This document shows positions 49,973 through 59,198 of a DNA stretch of 64,000 nt, one piece after another. Each line of letters begins with the position of its first letter. Position 1 is the stretch's first letter. The stretch is from Devosia sp. Root436 (GTDB taxonomy: Bacteria > Pseudomonadota > Alphaproteobacteria > Rhizobiales > Devosiaceae), in contig NZ_LMEM01000014.1 in the NCBI RefSeq assembly GCF_001426345.1, forward strand, positions 62,001 through 126,000, given 5' to 3'. Under the pieces are notes generated by a model that saw nothing but the letters and a program-made list of their open reading frames with translations, did no database searches and was not told the DNA's origin. The position numbers were made by a program, and so were the translations under genes.

Positions 49973-50193
49973 CAGGCTCCGCGGCCGAAGCGCTCGAAAG
50001 CGGTATGGGCCGCCGTGGCGTCCGCATAGGGCTCCTGCCGGTCGACGCTCCAATAGAACAGCTCATCGAGCGGAATGGGCTTCTGCGTGATGGCGCAGCG
50101 CACGAAGCTGCCGGGTTTGAGCACCACATAGTCGCCGTCGAGATAGCGGATGACCGCCTCGGTGGGCGCGAAGCCCTTGTCGAAGATGTTCAT
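49972..50193 (-). CDS. DUF2093 family protein
   Basis: A 73-residue protein with MNIFDKGFAPTEAVIRYLDG and FVRCAITQKPIPLDELFYWS, matching DUF2093, a short alphaproteobacterial family of unknown role commonly found next to xseA. It lies 49 bases after xseA and is joined to the next gene by a TGATG overlap. Confidence 0.88.
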   Translation of the reverse strand: MNIFDKGFAPTEAVIRYLDGDYVVLKPGSFVRCAITQKPIPLDELFYWSVDRQEPYADATAAHTAFERFGRGA

Positions 50194-50242
50194 GCTGGCT
50201 TTCCTTCAACCTTCCCCCCGATATAGCGAGCAACGGGGCCGA

Positions 50243-51856
50243 TCAAAAGAGGCTTTCCTGAGTGTCCTTGTCCGATTGTGGGCGTGGCTTCTTCTTTATG
50301 ACCGGACTGCCTGATATCGTCGCCCCAACCTCGCCATCGGCGAATTCGATGGCGATGGGCGCGCCGGGCAACAGCCCCTCGCGTTCATGCACCAGATTGC
50401 CCTCGGCATCCTTGATGACGGCATAGCCCCGCGCCAGCACGCTCTTGTAGCTCAGCGAGTCAAGCAGTTTGCCGGCTTGGGCCAGCGCCACGCCGCGCAG
50501 GCTCAGGCCCTGCAGCATGCTGGCATAAAGCCGTGTCCCCAGCGGCCCCAGCCGTGTCTGCCCATGGCGCAGCTCGGCCCGCAGCGCATTGGCCGAGAGT
50601 TTCGGTCCGGTGGCATCGAGTTGTGCCCGCTTGCGCTCGACCAGGCGGATGGCCGAAGTCCCGAGGCGTTCGGCGCGAGGATCGTAGGTCAGCCGCGAGC
50701 GGTCGACCGTCTTGCGCAAGCCGGCCTCGGCGCGCATCGACAGGTTTTTCAATCGCTCGCCGAATTCCGCCTGCCGTCGTGCCAGCAATTGCGGCCCCAG
50801 TCGCGGCTCGACCCGCGACAGCCGTACGCGATGGTCCTGCACCGAATGGCGCAGCCCGGCAAAGAGGTTGCTGGCGGCATGGTCGAGCCGTTGCCGCTGG
50901 GTCGAAACCAGGTCCGCCGGCCGCGGCAGGCCCGCACTGGCGGCGCGCAGCCGGTCACGGGCGCTGCTGGCAATGCGCCGCGCCCCCTGCCGCTGGCGCG
51001 AGCCCAGGTCGTCGACATAGCCGATCAGCTCCGTCCGTACCGGAACGGCAGCCTCGGCCGCGGCCGTTGGTGTCGGCGCTCGCATATCCGAGGCGTAATC
51101 GACCAGCGTCGTGTCAGTCTCGTGGCCGACGGCGGAGATGATGGGGATGCCGCTGGCGGCAACCGCCCGCACCACGGCTTCCTCGTTGAAGCCCCACAGA
51201 TCCTCGATGGAACCGCCGCCGCGCGCCACGATCAGCAGGTCCGGGCGGGGGATGGGGCCATCCGACGGCAGCGCATTGAAACCCTCGATGGCGTTGACCA
51301 CCTCGGGCGCGCAGGTGTCGCCCTGCACCCGCACCGGCCAGACCAGCACATGGCTGGGAAAGCGGTCGGCAAGACGATGGAGGATGTCCCGGATCACCGC
51401 CCCGGTGGGCGAGGTGATGACGCCGATGACCCTTGGCAGATAGGGCAGGGGCCGCTTGCGCTCGCGGGCGAACAGGCCCTCGGCATGCAGCTTGCGCCGC
51501 CGCTCCTCCAGCAGCGCCATCAGCGCGCCGGCGCCCGCCGGCTCGATATTGTCGATCACAATCTGGTATTTCGAGGAGCGCGGGAAGGTGGTCAGCCGCC
51601 CGGTGGCGATGACTTCAAGACCCTCCTGCGGCTTGAAGGTCAGCCTAGCATAGCTGGTCTTCCACACCACCGCATCGATCGAGGCGTTTTCGTCTTTGAG
51701 CGTGAAATAGGCGTGGCCCGAGGCATGCTGGCCGCGAAAGCCCGAGATTTCGCCGCGCACCCGCACATGGCCGAACTCATCCTCGACCATGCGTTTGACC
51801 GCCTGGGAAATCTCGCTGACGGAAAATTCGGCGGCATTGGTCAGGGCTTCGGCCAT
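50243..51856 (-). CDS. xseA: Exodeoxyribonuclease VII large subunit
   Basis: Large subunit of exonuclease VII, which degrades single-stranded DNA. The 537-residue product has an N-terminal OB-fold (VRGEISGFRGQHASGHAYF near 33), then GVITSPTGAVIRDI near 146, VARGGGSIEDLWGFNEE near 208 and SAVGHETDTTLVDYASD near 240, and a long helical C-terminal region. It heads the xseA-DUF2093-glycosyltransferase run and is divergent from the toxin-antitoxin-like pair. Confidence 0.95.
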   Translation of the reverse strand: MAEALTNAAEFSVSEISQAVKRMVEDEFGHVRVRGEISGFRGQHASGHAYFTLKDENASIDAVVWKTSYARLTFKPQEGLEVIATGRLTTFPRSSKYQIVIDNIEPAGAGALMALLEERRRKLHAEGLFARERKRPLPYLPRVIGVITSPTGAVIRDILHRLADRFPSHVLVWPVRVQGDTCAPEVVNAIEGFNALPSDGPIPRPDLLIVARGGGSIEDLWGFNEEAVVRAVAASGIPIISAVGHETDTTLVDYASDMRAPTPTAAAEAAVPVRTELIGYVDDLGSRQRQGARRIASSARDRLRAASAGLPRPADLVSTQRQRLDHAASNLFAGLRHSVQDHRVRLSRVEPRLGPQLLARRQAEFGERLKNLSMRAEAGLRKTVDRSRLTYDPRAERLGTSAIRLVERKRAQLDATGPKLSANALRAELRHGQTRLGPLGTRLYASMLQGLSLRGVALAQAGKLLDSLSYKSVLARGYAVIKDAEGNLVHEREGLLPGAPIAIEFADGEVGATISGSPVIKKKPRPQSDKDTQESLF

Positions 51857-51906
51857 GCCTTCTGGTGCGACATCGGGCGAGTCAGGTCAAGAGCGGCGTC
51901 GGCAGT

Positions 51907-51935
51907 TTGGTTTTTAGACGGAATTGCCGTATATC
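51907..51935 (+). promoter_or_regulatory. Candidate promoter of the toxin-antitoxin-like pair
   Basis: TTGGTT (51907-51912) and TATATC (51930-51935) with a 17-base spacer lie 18 bases before the ATG at 51954, in the gap to the divergent xseA start. Confidence 0.45.
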
Positions 51936-51953
51936 TTGGCCCGTGAGGTAGAG

Positions 51954-52517
51954 ATGGCATTGCGCGCGTATGTGGAAGAGTTTGACGAGTTGGCGGCAAG
52001 TATGCCGGCGGCGCCAAACGTTGTTGCCGCAAATGACATCGGTGGTGTCCCGTCGCGTGAACTGATCAAGTCGCTCGAAAAAATCGATCGGCTGATGGTT
52101 GAGTGGCGCAACCACACGATCACGACCATCCACAACTTTCGGGCCTCATTGCTGGCGGCGCAGAAGGCCGGGAACGATGAGGCCATCCGATACGTATGCA
52201 ACGATATACTTCCCTTAATTGTCTCCAAGGTTGCGGAAGTCTGCCAGATGGTCGACGAGTGGCAATATCTGTCACCTGAGGCAGAGCTTGCCCTTGCTCG
52301 CGGTGCTGCCCGTTCCAAGGCAGATAGGGGATTCGCCAAGTTTTTCCGGAAGCGACGGTATGCGATCATGTCAACAAACCTGGATCGCGCGCGACGTCTT
52401 CGACACAGCGCGCAGTCCCTGATCTGGGAGTTTGACCCGGAGGCGCGAGAACGCACAGGTACACTTTCGTCGATCGGTGATCTTGAGGATTACTTTAATG
52501 GGCTCGCCGCGGAATAG
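51954..52517 (+). CDS. Unknown helical protein paired with a RelE-like toxin (candidate antitoxin)
   Basis: A 187-residue soluble protein predicted from sequence to be mostly helical (MALRAYVEEFDELAASM, then ELIKSLEKIDRLMVEWR, AQKAGNDEAIRYVCNDILPL, and a basic stretch FRKRRYAIMSTNLDRARRLR near 135). It is unlike the usual short DNA-binding antitoxins. The next gene starts immediately after its stop codon, with no gap. Start at 51954 follows GAGG; the region is AT-richer than xseA. The antitoxin role is inferred from position only. Confidence 0.65.
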   Translation: MALRAYVEEFDELAASMPAAPNVVAANDIGGVPSRELIKSLEKIDRLMVEWRNHTITTIHNFRASLLAAQKAGNDEAIRYVCNDILPLIVSKVAEVCQMVDEWQYLSPEAELALARGAARSKADRGFAKFFRKRRYAIMSTNLDRARRLRHSAQSLIWEFDPEARERTGTLSSIGDLEDYFNGLAAE

Positions 52518-52784
52518 ATGGTCGCCCTGCATCGGACGCGGCGTTTCGACAAACGTGTTGCTGCGCTTGGCTCAGAAGAACGCACCCGTGCGCTCAAATC
52601 GTTGAAGCAGTTCCTTGCCGACCCACGTCATCCATCATTGCACTTCGAAAAGCTTAGCGGCAGTGACTACCGAACAATCCGCGTAGACATGAATTTCCGG
52701 ATCGTAATGTTACAGAATTTCGATGGTAGTTTCGACCTCATAGACGTGGATAGTCACTCCACCATCTACAACAAGTATGGCTAA
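52518..52784 (+). CDS. RelE/ParE-superfamily toxin-like protein
   Basis: An 88-residue protein with the RelE/ParE pattern: a short N-terminal strand (VALHRTRRFDKRVAAL), a helix ALKSLKQFLADP, then HFEKLSGSDYRTIRVDMNFRI and a late DLIDVDSHSTIYN. The DYRTIRVDMNFRIV segment matches the conserved strand with arginines found in RelE-family toxins. It directly follows the candidate antitoxin gene. The likely role is ribosome-dependent mRNA cleavage or a related growth-arrest activity, untested here. Confidence 0.72.
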   Translation: MVALHRTRRFDKRVAALGSEERTRALKSLKQFLADPRHPSLHFEKLSGSDYRTIRVDMNFRIVMLQNFDGSFDLIDVDSHSTIYNKYG

Positions 52785-52805
52785 GGCCCCGAGTCTCGTC
52801 CGTCA

Positions 52806-53693
52806 CTACTCCGCCGCTTCCGCTGTCCGCGGCGCCGGCAGGTTGCCCATCGACTGCACGATGTGGTTCGCCAGCGCATCATAGATGCCGCCATAGGCAT
52901 GGCTGGCGCGCTTCAGCGCGATCTGGGCGTCACCGAGCCGGGGCAGGCCCACCTCGTCATTGACCACCCGCATGCCCGGCTGCAGCGCGCTTTCGGGCAG
53001 GAAGCCGATGGCCAGGTCCGACAGCACGGCGCTGGAAATGGCGGTGGCGTTGGACGAGGTATAGGCCACCCGATAATCCTTGCCGCTGCGCTCCAGCGCT
53101 TCCATCGCGTCCTTGCGCCAGATGCAGTATTGCGGCCCGCAGGCGATGGCGATCGGATCGCTGGCCAGCGCCCGGCCGCCATGGCTGGCCACCCAGAACA
53201 TCTTTTCGGTGCGGAACAGTTCGCCGTAATTCTGCTCGGTGCCCTGGGTGAAGACGATGAGGTCATAGCGCCCCGCCCGCATGCCTTCGAGCAGGTGCTC
53301 GGAGGCCATGCAGGCCACATCGACCGCGATCTTGGGATGGGTGCGCTGGAAGCTGGACAGGATCACCGGCAACAGCCGCACCGCATAATCGTCCGGCACG
53401 CCGAAGCGGATCGAACCGGCCAGGTCGCCATCGGAGAAATGGTCGAGAATCTCGGCATTGGTGCGCAGCATCTTGCGGGCGCGGGAATAAAGCGCCTCGC
53501 CATGCAGGGTGAGTGTCACGCTGCGCCCGTCGCGGGTCAGCAGCGTCTGGCCCAGGCGTTCTTCGAGTCGCTTGATCTGCATCGACACGGCCGATTGGGT
53601 CTTGTTCACCCGGCGCGCCGCCTCGGTGAAACTGCCGCAATCGGCAATGGCGCAGAAGCTCTGGAGCTGGTCGAGATCGAGGGGAGCGGTCAT
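52806..53693 (-). CDS. LysR-type regulator, LsrB/VtlR-like
   Basis: A 295-residue LysR-family protein with the N-terminal winged helix (LDQLQSFCAIADCGSFTEAA, then RVNKTQSAVSMQIKRLEERL) and a C-terminal effector domain with PDDYAVRLLPVILSSFQ. The N-terminus resembles the LsrB/VtlR group of Hyphomicrobiales, known to activate small DUF1127 genes and AbcR-type small RNAs. It is divergent from a DUF1127 gene here, which fits, but the subgroup call is by recall. Confidence 0.82.
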   Translation of the reverse strand: MTAPLDLDQLQSFCAIADCGSFTEAARRVNKTQSAVSMQIKRLEERLGQTLLTRDGRSVTLTLHGEALYSRARKMLRTNAEILDHFSDGDLAGSIRFGVPDDYAVRLLPVILSSFQRTHPKIAVDVACMASEHLLEGMRAGRYDLIVFTQGTEQNYGELFRTEKMFWVASHGGRALASDPIAIACGPQYCIWRKDAMEALERSGKDYRVAYTSSNATAISSAVLSDLAIGFLPESALQPGMRVVNDEVGLPRLGDAQIALKRASHAYGGIYDALANHIVQSMGNLPAPRTAEAAE

Positions 53694-53735
53694 GACGACA
53701 ATCCATCACCCAAATTGATAGAGTGGATGAAATCT

Positions 53736-53750
53736 ATTTGTTAGACGAAT
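53736..53750. promoter_or_regulatory. Candidate LysR-type operator
   Basis: ATTTGTTAGACGAAT is an imperfect dyad (ATTnGTnnnACnAAT) of the LysR T-N11-A type, lying between the divergent LysR and DUF1127 genes, 100 bases before the DUF1127 start. Confidence 0.45.
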
Positions 53751-53849
53751 GGATGTCCAGAGCGCAATGTCACCAGCATCGACGCAATTGACCCTGCGGC
53801 GAACCCCGCCGACCTCCCTTCGGCACAACCACATGTCTGGAGACTTACC

Positions 53850-54107
53850 ATGGCTCTCTCGCTTCCCGGCGAGCGGTCACTTGCGGCCGCCACGCCTGCC
53901 AATCCATTTGCCGCATTCGCGCGCTGGATCGCCAAGGCACAAGCCGCTCGTACCCGTCGGGTAGCGCTGTCGGCCCTGTTGGAACTCGATCATAGCAGGT
54001 TGAGCGATCTGGGCATTTCGCGCGACGACGTGGTCGCCGCCCTGGCGTGCAACACCCATGCCGGCCCGATGCTCAACGCCGCCCGCGCCCGCAACGCCCG
54101 CGTCTGA
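53850..54107 (+). CDS. DUF1127 domain protein
   Basis: An 85-residue basic protein whose C-terminal part (RRVALSALLELDHSRLSDLGISRDDV, read in two halves) is a DUF1127 domain, an arginine-rich motif that in related bacteria is linked to RNA-binding and stress or phosphate responses. The start is the ATG at 53850 after TGGAGA. It ends before a strong terminator at 54239. Confidence 0.85.
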   Translation: MALSLPGERSLAAATPANPFAAFARWIAKAQAARTRRVALSALLELDHSRLSDLGISRDDVVAALACNTHAGPMLNAARARNARV

Positions 54108-54238
54108 TCGACGTTCCGATTTCGAGTTTGCGCCGGCATGCCTCCGCCGCCGCTTCCCTGTTGGTACGATCAATCCTTGCGAGCGCTCGTGCCATCTCCC
54201 GGGCCGGTTTTGCCGCCGGTCCCGTTTCCTGATGACTT

Positions 54239-54274
54239 GCCGGACGGTGCCCTGCGCACTTGTCCGGCTTTTTT
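54239..54274 (+). terminator. Intrinsic terminator after the DUF1127 gene
   Basis: GCCGGAC (54239-54245) and GTCCGGC (54262-54268) form a stem, extended inside by GTGC/GCAC, followed by six T (54269-54274). It lies 131 bases after the DUF1127 stop and abuts the 3' end of the PilZ gene. Confidence 0.85.
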
Positions 54275-54275
54275 G

Positions 54276-54530
54276 TCAGGGCTGGCCGATGAACTGCACG
54301 CCGATCTCGAACTCGGTCTTCCACATGGCCGTGCAGGCGAACTTGCGCCCGTCATCCATGAGCAGGTCGAACGTGTCGGGTATCCCCACAATGCCGGCGA
54401 CCTTCAGCCGCGCGCCGGTCTCGGACAAGTTCCGCACCATGCACTGAAAGGTGGAGAAGCCGTCATTGATGACGATGCGGCCACCCTTGAGCACCCGCTG
54501 GCGGGGGGCTGCGCGATGTTCCTCGGTCAT
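54276..54530 (-). CDS. PilZ domain protein
   Basis: An 84-residue protein consisting of one PilZ domain: RQRVLKGGRIVIND near the N-terminus, then VRNLSETGARLKV and FDLLMDDGRKF. The RxxxR of canonical c-di-GMP-binding PilZ is only partly matched (RAAPRQR). It may sense c-di-GMP or be a degenerate PilZ. Start at 54530. Confidence 0.82.
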   Translation of the reverse strand: MTEEHRAAPRQRVLKGGRIVINDGFSTFQCMVRNLSETGARLKVAGIVGIPDTFDLLMDDGRKFACTAMWKTEFEIGVQFIGQP

Positions 54531-54547
54531 GAATGTCCCTCCGTGGA

Positions 54548-55060
54548 TCAGGGGAGCTGGGCGAACCCATCCTTGAAGCCATTGAGCGACACCGGAATGC
54601 CGATGCCCTCCTCGGGCGTCTTGAACACCACGAAAATGGCATTGCTCCCGTTTGACAGCGTTTCGATCAGGCTGTCATCCAGCACCACCTCGGCCACGCA
54701 GCCATTGGGCAGGCAGCGCACGAAGGCGACCCGCCCCATATCCTTGCCATCGACATTGAGGCCGAGCCCGTTGGGCAGCAGCACGCCGAGCGGCGCCAAT
54801 ACGCGCAGCAGCCGCGCTTCGCGATCGGCCGTGCGCAGCACGATCACCGACAGGCCCACATTGGGCTGATCCTCGGCCATCACATTCTGGATGATGGCGC
54901 ATTGCTCGAAGCTGGCGCCCGGCGGCGTATCGCAGCTCATCTGCCAATCGCCATACTGGGCGCGGACCACGCCCTGCCCGAAGCTGATGCCGGCCGTCGC
55001 CGCAACCACGGCCAGAGCAAGGCCCATGCCGGCCAGACAGTGCTTCACAATCCGCTTCAC
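54548..55060 (-). CDS. Invasion-associated locus B (IalB) family protein
   Basis: A 170-residue secreted protein: signal peptide near residues 1-32 (LAGMGLALAVVAATAGISFG), then AQYGDWQMSCDTPPGASFEQ with the conserved cysteines (DWQMSC, EQCAI, FVRCLPNGC), typical of the IalB family. Function in the periplasm or outer membrane is not defined. The start is the GTG at 55060 after GGGAG. Confidence 0.85.
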   Translation of the reverse strand: MKRIVKHCLAGMGLALAVVAATAGISFGQGVVRAQYGDWQMSCDTPPGASFEQCAIIQNVMAEDQPNVGLSVIVLRTADREARLLRVLAPLGVLLPNGLGLNVDGKDMGRVAFVRCLPNGCVAEVVLDDSLIETLSNGSNAIFVVFKTPEEGIGIPVSLNGFKDGFAQLP

Positions 55061-55385
55061 TCTACAATTCTCCCGACGAATCGCGTGCCAACGCGAGGCT
55101 TTGTCTGTTTCCGACAGGCAGGGGGCCAAGTCAACCAAGGCCCGGATTTGCTGGGGATATGGCAGCCAAACTGCGGCGACGGTGAGGCACAGGGTAGGCC
55201 AGTGCCGCGCAATATGACGCAGTTGTGGCCCCGCTTGCCGCAATGGACTTGGCGTTTCCGATGTGATTTAGGTCAGGGCAGAGTTTTTCGCTCCGAGGTT
55301 GAGTCGGGGCGGCGTTTGCTATGCCGCTGTTTTCGCCCCTCAATCCCGGTGTGGACACACCAATTGAAGTCGACAGGGGGTTTAG
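55061..55385. other. Upstream region between the IalB gene and the oxidase operon
   Basis: No convincing gene is seen. It holds the divergent promoters of the IalB gene and ctaC, and an FNR/FixK-like dyad at 55263-55276. A GGGGG ribosome-binding site for ctaC is at its right end. Confidence 0.6.
55263..55276. promoter_or_regulatory. Candidate FNR/FixK-type site upstream of ctaC
   Basis: GTGATTTAGGTCAG matches TTGAT-N4-ATCAA at 7 of 10 positions. It lies about 110 bases before the ctaC start. A redox-linked control of the oxidase would be plausible, but the match is partial. Confidence 0.3.
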
Positions 55386-56309
55386 GTGACCGGGCAGTTC
55401 TTGAAAAAGATGGGGGCTCTTTCGGCGGCCGCGATGGCGCTGATGCCAGCTCTGGCCGCCGCGCAGGAAGAAACCGGCTACACTGCCGGTCATCCGCTCC
55501 CTGGCCAGTTCCACCTGCAGCGCTCCGTGACCCCGATCATGGATTCCATCACCGCCTTCCACGATGGCATCCTGATGTGGACCATCAGCCTGATCGTGCT
55601 GTTCGTGCTGGCGCTGCTGCTGTGGATCGCCTTCCGCTTCAATGCCAAGCGGAACCCTGTGCCGGCCGGCTTTACCCACAATACACTGGTCGAGATCGTC
55701 TGGACGGTCCTGCCCGTCGTCATCCTGATCGTCATCGCCATCCCGTCCTTCGGTGTTCTGAGCGACCAGCTCACCACGCCCGATGGGGAGCGCAAATATC
55801 TCGGCTCGAACATCTTCTCGTTTGGCGAAGTCGAGGTTCCTGCGCCCGAACTCACCATCAAGGCCACCGGCCAGCAGTGGTATTGGGATTATGAATATGT
55901 CGACCAGGGTGTTGCACTCACCTCGCTGATTCTCGACGAGGAAGATCGCACCGCGACCAAGCCGGGCCAGCCGCGCCTGCTGGCCGTCGACAACGAACTC
56001 GTCGTTCCGGTCGATACCACCGTGCGCGTGCAGGTCACTGCCGATCCGCTCGGCGTTATCCACGCCTTCGCCGTCCCGTCCTTCGGCATCAAGATCGATG
56101 CCGTGCCGGGTCGTCTCAATGAAACCTGGTTCAACGCCCGCGAGACCGGCATCTATTACGGTCAGTGCTCGGAGCTTTGCGGCCGCGATCACGCCTTCAT
56201 GCCGATCGCCGTGCGCGTGGTCACCAAGGAAGAATTTGCAGCCTTCATGGCGGCGTTTGAAGGTGGCGACTATGCCGCCGCCAGCGCTACGCTTGCGGCA
56301 GTGCAGTAA
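55386..56309 (+). CDS. ctaC: Cytochrome c oxidase subunit II
   Basis: CuA-bearing subunit of the aa3-type oxidase that accepts electrons from cytochrome c. The 307-residue product has a signal-like N-terminus (to about residue 26), two membrane segments (near 61-83 and 103-125), and the CuA site: His226 in GVIHAF and GQCSELCGRDHAFM with Cys261, Cys265, His269 and Met272. Start is the GTG at 55386 after GGGGG. ctaD follows after 25 bases. Confidence 0.96.
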   Translation: MTGQFLKKMGALSAAAMALMPALAAAQEETGYTAGHPLPGQFHLQRSVTPIMDSITAFHDGILMWTISLIVLFVLALLLWIAFRFNAKRNPVPAGFTHNTLVEIVWTVLPVVILIVIAIPSFGVLSDQLTTPDGERKYLGSNIFSFGEVEVPAPELTIKATGQQWYWDYEYVDQGVALTSLILDEEDRTATKPGQPRLLAVDNELVVPVDTTVRVQVTADPLGVIHAFAVPSFGIKIDAVPGRLNETWFNARETGIYYGQCSELCGRDHAFMPIAVRVVTKEEFAAFMAAFEGGDYAAASATLAAVQ

Positions 56310-56334
56310 GAACACGGGTCAGGGGAAACAATAA

Positions 56335-58029
56335 ATGGCCGATACCGCTCACCTCGAAGCCCACGCAACCGGACACGACGCGTCCTCGCATCATGAGCCC
56401 ACCGGCTGGCGCCGCTGGGTCTATTCGACCAACCACAAGGACATCGGTGTGATGTACCTTGTCTTCGCGATCTTCGCGGGGGTCATCGGCGGCCTGCTTT
56501 CCGGCGTCATGCGCATGGAACTGCAGGAGCCCGGCATCCAGATTTTCCACGGCCTGGCCGCCATGGTCTACGGCATCGAAGGCGGTGAAGCCCTCGACGC
56601 CGGCAAGCACATGTATAACGTGTTCACCACCGCGCATGCGCTGATCATGATTTTCTTCGTGGTCATGCCGGCCACCATGGGCGGTTTCGCCAACTATTTC
56701 GCACCGCTGATGATCGGCGCGCCCGATACCGCCTTCCCGCGTATCAACAACATTGCCTTCTGGCTGTTGCCGCCCGCCTTCATCCTGCTGATGCTGAGCC
56801 TGTTCTTTGAGGGCACCGGCCCGACCGCGCTCGGTTTTGGCGGTGGCTGGACCATCTACCCGCCGCTGTCCTCGACGGTCGGCCACCCTGGCCCTGCCAT
56901 GGATTTTGCCATCCTGTCGCTGCACGTGGCCGGTATCAGCTCGATCCTGGGCGCCATCAACCTCATCACCACCATCTTCAACATGCGCGCTCCGGGCATG
57001 ACGCTGCACAAGATGCCGCTGTTTGCCTGGTCCGTGCTGGTGACTGCTTTCCTGCTTGTGCTGGCGCTGCCGGTGCTGGCTGGCGGCATCACCATGCTGC
57101 TGACCGACCGCAACTTCGACACGGCCTTCTTCAAGCCGGCCGAAGGCGGCGATCCGGTGCTGTTCCAGCATCTGTTCTGGTTCTTCGGCCACCCCGAAGT
57201 GTACATCATGATCCTGCCGGGCTTCGGCATCGTCAGCCACATCGTGTCGACCTTCAGCCGCAAGCCGATCTTCGGCTACATGGCCATGGCCTATGCCATG
57301 GTCGCCATCGGCTTCGTCGGCTTCGTCGTGTGGGCCCACCACATGTACACGACCGGCCTCAGCCTCGACGTGCAGCGCTACTTCGTGGCGGCCACCATGG
57401 TCATCGCCGTGCCGACGGGCGTGAAGATCTTCTCGTGGATCGCCACGATGTGGGGCGGCTCGATCACCTTCAAGTCGCCCATGCTCTGGGCCATCGGCTT
57501 CATCTTCCTGTTCACCGTCGGCGGCGTGACCGGCGTGGTGCTGGCCAATGCCGGCGCCGACCGTGCCCTGCACGACACCTATTACGTGGTTGCCCACTTC
57601 CACTACGTGCTGTCGCTGGGCGCCGTGTTCTCGATCTTCGCGGCCTGGTACTACTGGTACCCCAAGATGTTCGGCTACATGTACAACGAGTTCCTGGCTC
57701 AGCTGCATTTCTGGGTCATGTTCGTCGGCGTGAACCTGATCTTCTTCCCGCAGCATTTCCTCGGCCTTGCCGGCATGCCGCGCCGCTATATCGACTATCC
57801 GGATGCGTTCGGCTTCTTCAACCGCATCTCCTCGATCGGCTACTACATCACCTTCGCCGCCATGCTGATCTTCTTCTATGCGACCTGGGAAGCCTCCCGT
57901 AAGAAACGTCCGGCGGGCGACAACCCGTGGGGTGAAGGCGCGACGACGCTGGAATGGACCCTGTCCAGCCCGCCGCCGTTCCACCAGTTCACCACGCTGC
58001 CCAAGATCGACTCGACCAACGCACACTAA
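56335..58029 (+). CDS. ctaD: Cytochrome c oxidase subunit I
   Basis: Catalytic heme a/a3-CuB subunit. The 564-residue product has twelve membrane segments and the CuB-ligand motif [17 protein letters not shown] with His286 and Tyr290 (the cross-linked pair), and His335/His336 in WAHHMYTTG. Typical aa3-type sequence. It is the second gene of the operon. Confidence 0.97.
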   Translation: MADTAHLEAHATGHDASSHHEPTGWRRWVYSTNHKDIGVMYLVFAIFAGVIGGLLSGVMRMELQEPGIQIFHGLAAMVYGIEGGEALDAGKHMYNVFTTAHALIMIFFVVMPATMGGFANYFAPLMIGAPDTAFPRINNIAFWLLPPAFILLMLSLFFEGTGPTALGFGGGWTIYPPLSSTVGHPGPAMDFAILSLHVAGISSILGAINLITTIFNMRAPGMTLHKMPLFAWSVLVTAFLLVLALPVLAGGITMLLTDRNFDTAFFKPAEGGDPVLFQHLFWFFGHPEVYIMILPGFGIVSHIVSTFSRKPIFGYMAMAYAMVAIGFVGFVVWAHHMYTTGLSLDVQRYFVAATMVIAVPTGVKIFSWIATMWGGSITFKSPMLWAIGFIFLFTVGGVTGVVLANAGADRALHDTYYVVAHFHYVLSLGAVFSIFAAWYYWYPKMFGYMYNEFLAQLHFWVMFVGVNLIFFPQHFLGLAGMPRRYIDYPDAFGFFNRISSIGYYITFAAMLIFFYATWEASRKKRPAGDNPWGEGATTLEWTLSSPPPFHQFTTLPKIDSTNAH

Positions 58030-58083
58030 GACCCATTCGGGCCGCGTTCGCGCGGCCCGCCTCCACCAACCAAGGCAAAGCCA

Positions 58084-59019
58084 GTGGCTCTGATCGACGA
58101 CAGCAGGAACCTGCCCGGCATGGCCGGCGAAGCACGCGTGGAGGATTACCTCGCGCTGCTGAAGCCGTCGGTCATGCAACTGGTCGTGTTCACCGCCATT
58201 GTCGGCCTGATCGTTGCGCCGGGCGGCATCAATCCCTTCATCGGCATCATTGCCGTGGCCTGCATCGCCATCGGCGCCGGCGCGTCCGGTGCGCTGAACA
58301 TGTGGTATGATGCCGATATCGACGCCATCATGAGCCGCACGCAGAACCGCCCCATTCCGGCGGGTCGCATAAGCAAGGAAGAGGCGCTGGTCTTCGGCCT
58401 TGTGCTGTCGGTCTTCTCGGTGGCCCTTTTGGGCCTGGCGACCAACTGGGTCGCGGCCGCATTGCTGGCCTTCACCATCTTCTTCTACGCCGTCATCTAT
58501 ACGATGTGGCTCAAGCGCTCGACGCCGCAGAATATCGTTATCGGCGGCGCCGCAGGCGCCTTCCCCCCGGTTGTCGGCTGGGCTGCGGTGACCGGCACGA
58601 TCTCCTTCGAAAGCGTTGTGCTGTTCCTCATCATCTTCCTGTGGACCCCGCCGCATTTCTGGGCCCTGGCGCTCTACAAGCAGTCCGACTATGGCGCTGC
58701 CGGCGTGCCGATGATGCCCAATGTGGTCGGTGAAGCCTCCACCAAGCTGCAGATTTTCGTCTACACGCTGGTCCTGGCGGCCGCTGCCATGCTGCCGACC
58801 TGGTTCGGCTTTGCCGGCGGTGTCTATACCACCGTGGCTGTCATCACCGGGGCCTCGTTCGTCCTGCTGGCCTGGCGCCTGCTGCGGACCCGCGAAGACG
58901 TGGCCATGCGCAAGTCGGCCCGCACGCTGTTCAATTACTCGCTGAGCTATCTGTTCATCGTGTTCTTCGCCTTCATGACCGACAATCTTTTGACCCGCTT
59001 CGGGGGCTTTTCCCTATGA
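58084..59019 (+). CDS. ctaB: Heme o synthase (protoheme IX farnesyltransferase)
   Basis: Converts heme b to heme o for the oxidase. The 311-residue membrane protein has the prenyltransferase motif [19 protein letters not shown] near 76-94 and several hydrophobic segments. GTG start at 58084 after CAAGGCAAAG. It overlaps coxF by 4 bases. Confidence 0.96.
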   Translation: MALIDDSRNLPGMAGEARVEDYLALLKPSVMQLVVFTAIVGLIVAPGGINPFIGIIAVACIAIGAGASGALNMWYDADIDAIMSRTQNRPIPAGRISKEEALVFGLVLSVFSVALLGLATNWVAAALLAFTIFFYAVIYTMWLKRSTPQNIVIGGAAGAFPPVVGWAAVTGTISFESVVLFLIIFLWTPPHFWALALYKQSDYGAAGVPMMPNVVGEASTKLQIFVYTLVLAAAAMLPTWFGFAGGVYTTVAVITGASFVLLAWRLLRTREDVAMRKSARTLFNYSLSYLFIVFFAFMTDNLLTRFGGFSL

Positions 59020-59198
59020 GCGCTCCAGACGAAATCCGCAGCGTCGAGATCGAGCCGCCCGAGGTTGCCGCCAGGCGCGCCAGGCTGCGCCGCCGCCGCT
59101 CCATTGCGCTCGGCATCGCGCTGGCGCTGTTCGCGCTCACCTTCTATGCGCTGACCATCGTCAAGATGGGTCCGGCCCTGTTCGACCGGGCGCTCTGA
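59016..59198 (+). CDS. coxF: CoxF-like small membrane protein
   Basis: A 60-residue protein with a basic region ([10 protein letters not shown]) before one hydrophobic segment (about 31-52). It matches the small CoxF open reading frame found between ctaB and ctaG in alphaproteobacterial oxidase operons; its assembly role is presumed. It overlaps ctaB by 4 bases and ctaG by one. Confidence 0.82.
   Translation: MSAPDEIRSVEIEPPEVAARRARLRRRRSIALGIALALFALTFYALTIVKMGPALFDRAL

Noticed and set aside
56287-58656. Very long minus-strand open frame antisense to ctaD and ctaB
   Set aside because: Shadow of the oxidase genes; translation is His/Asp/Gly-rich and resembles no protein.
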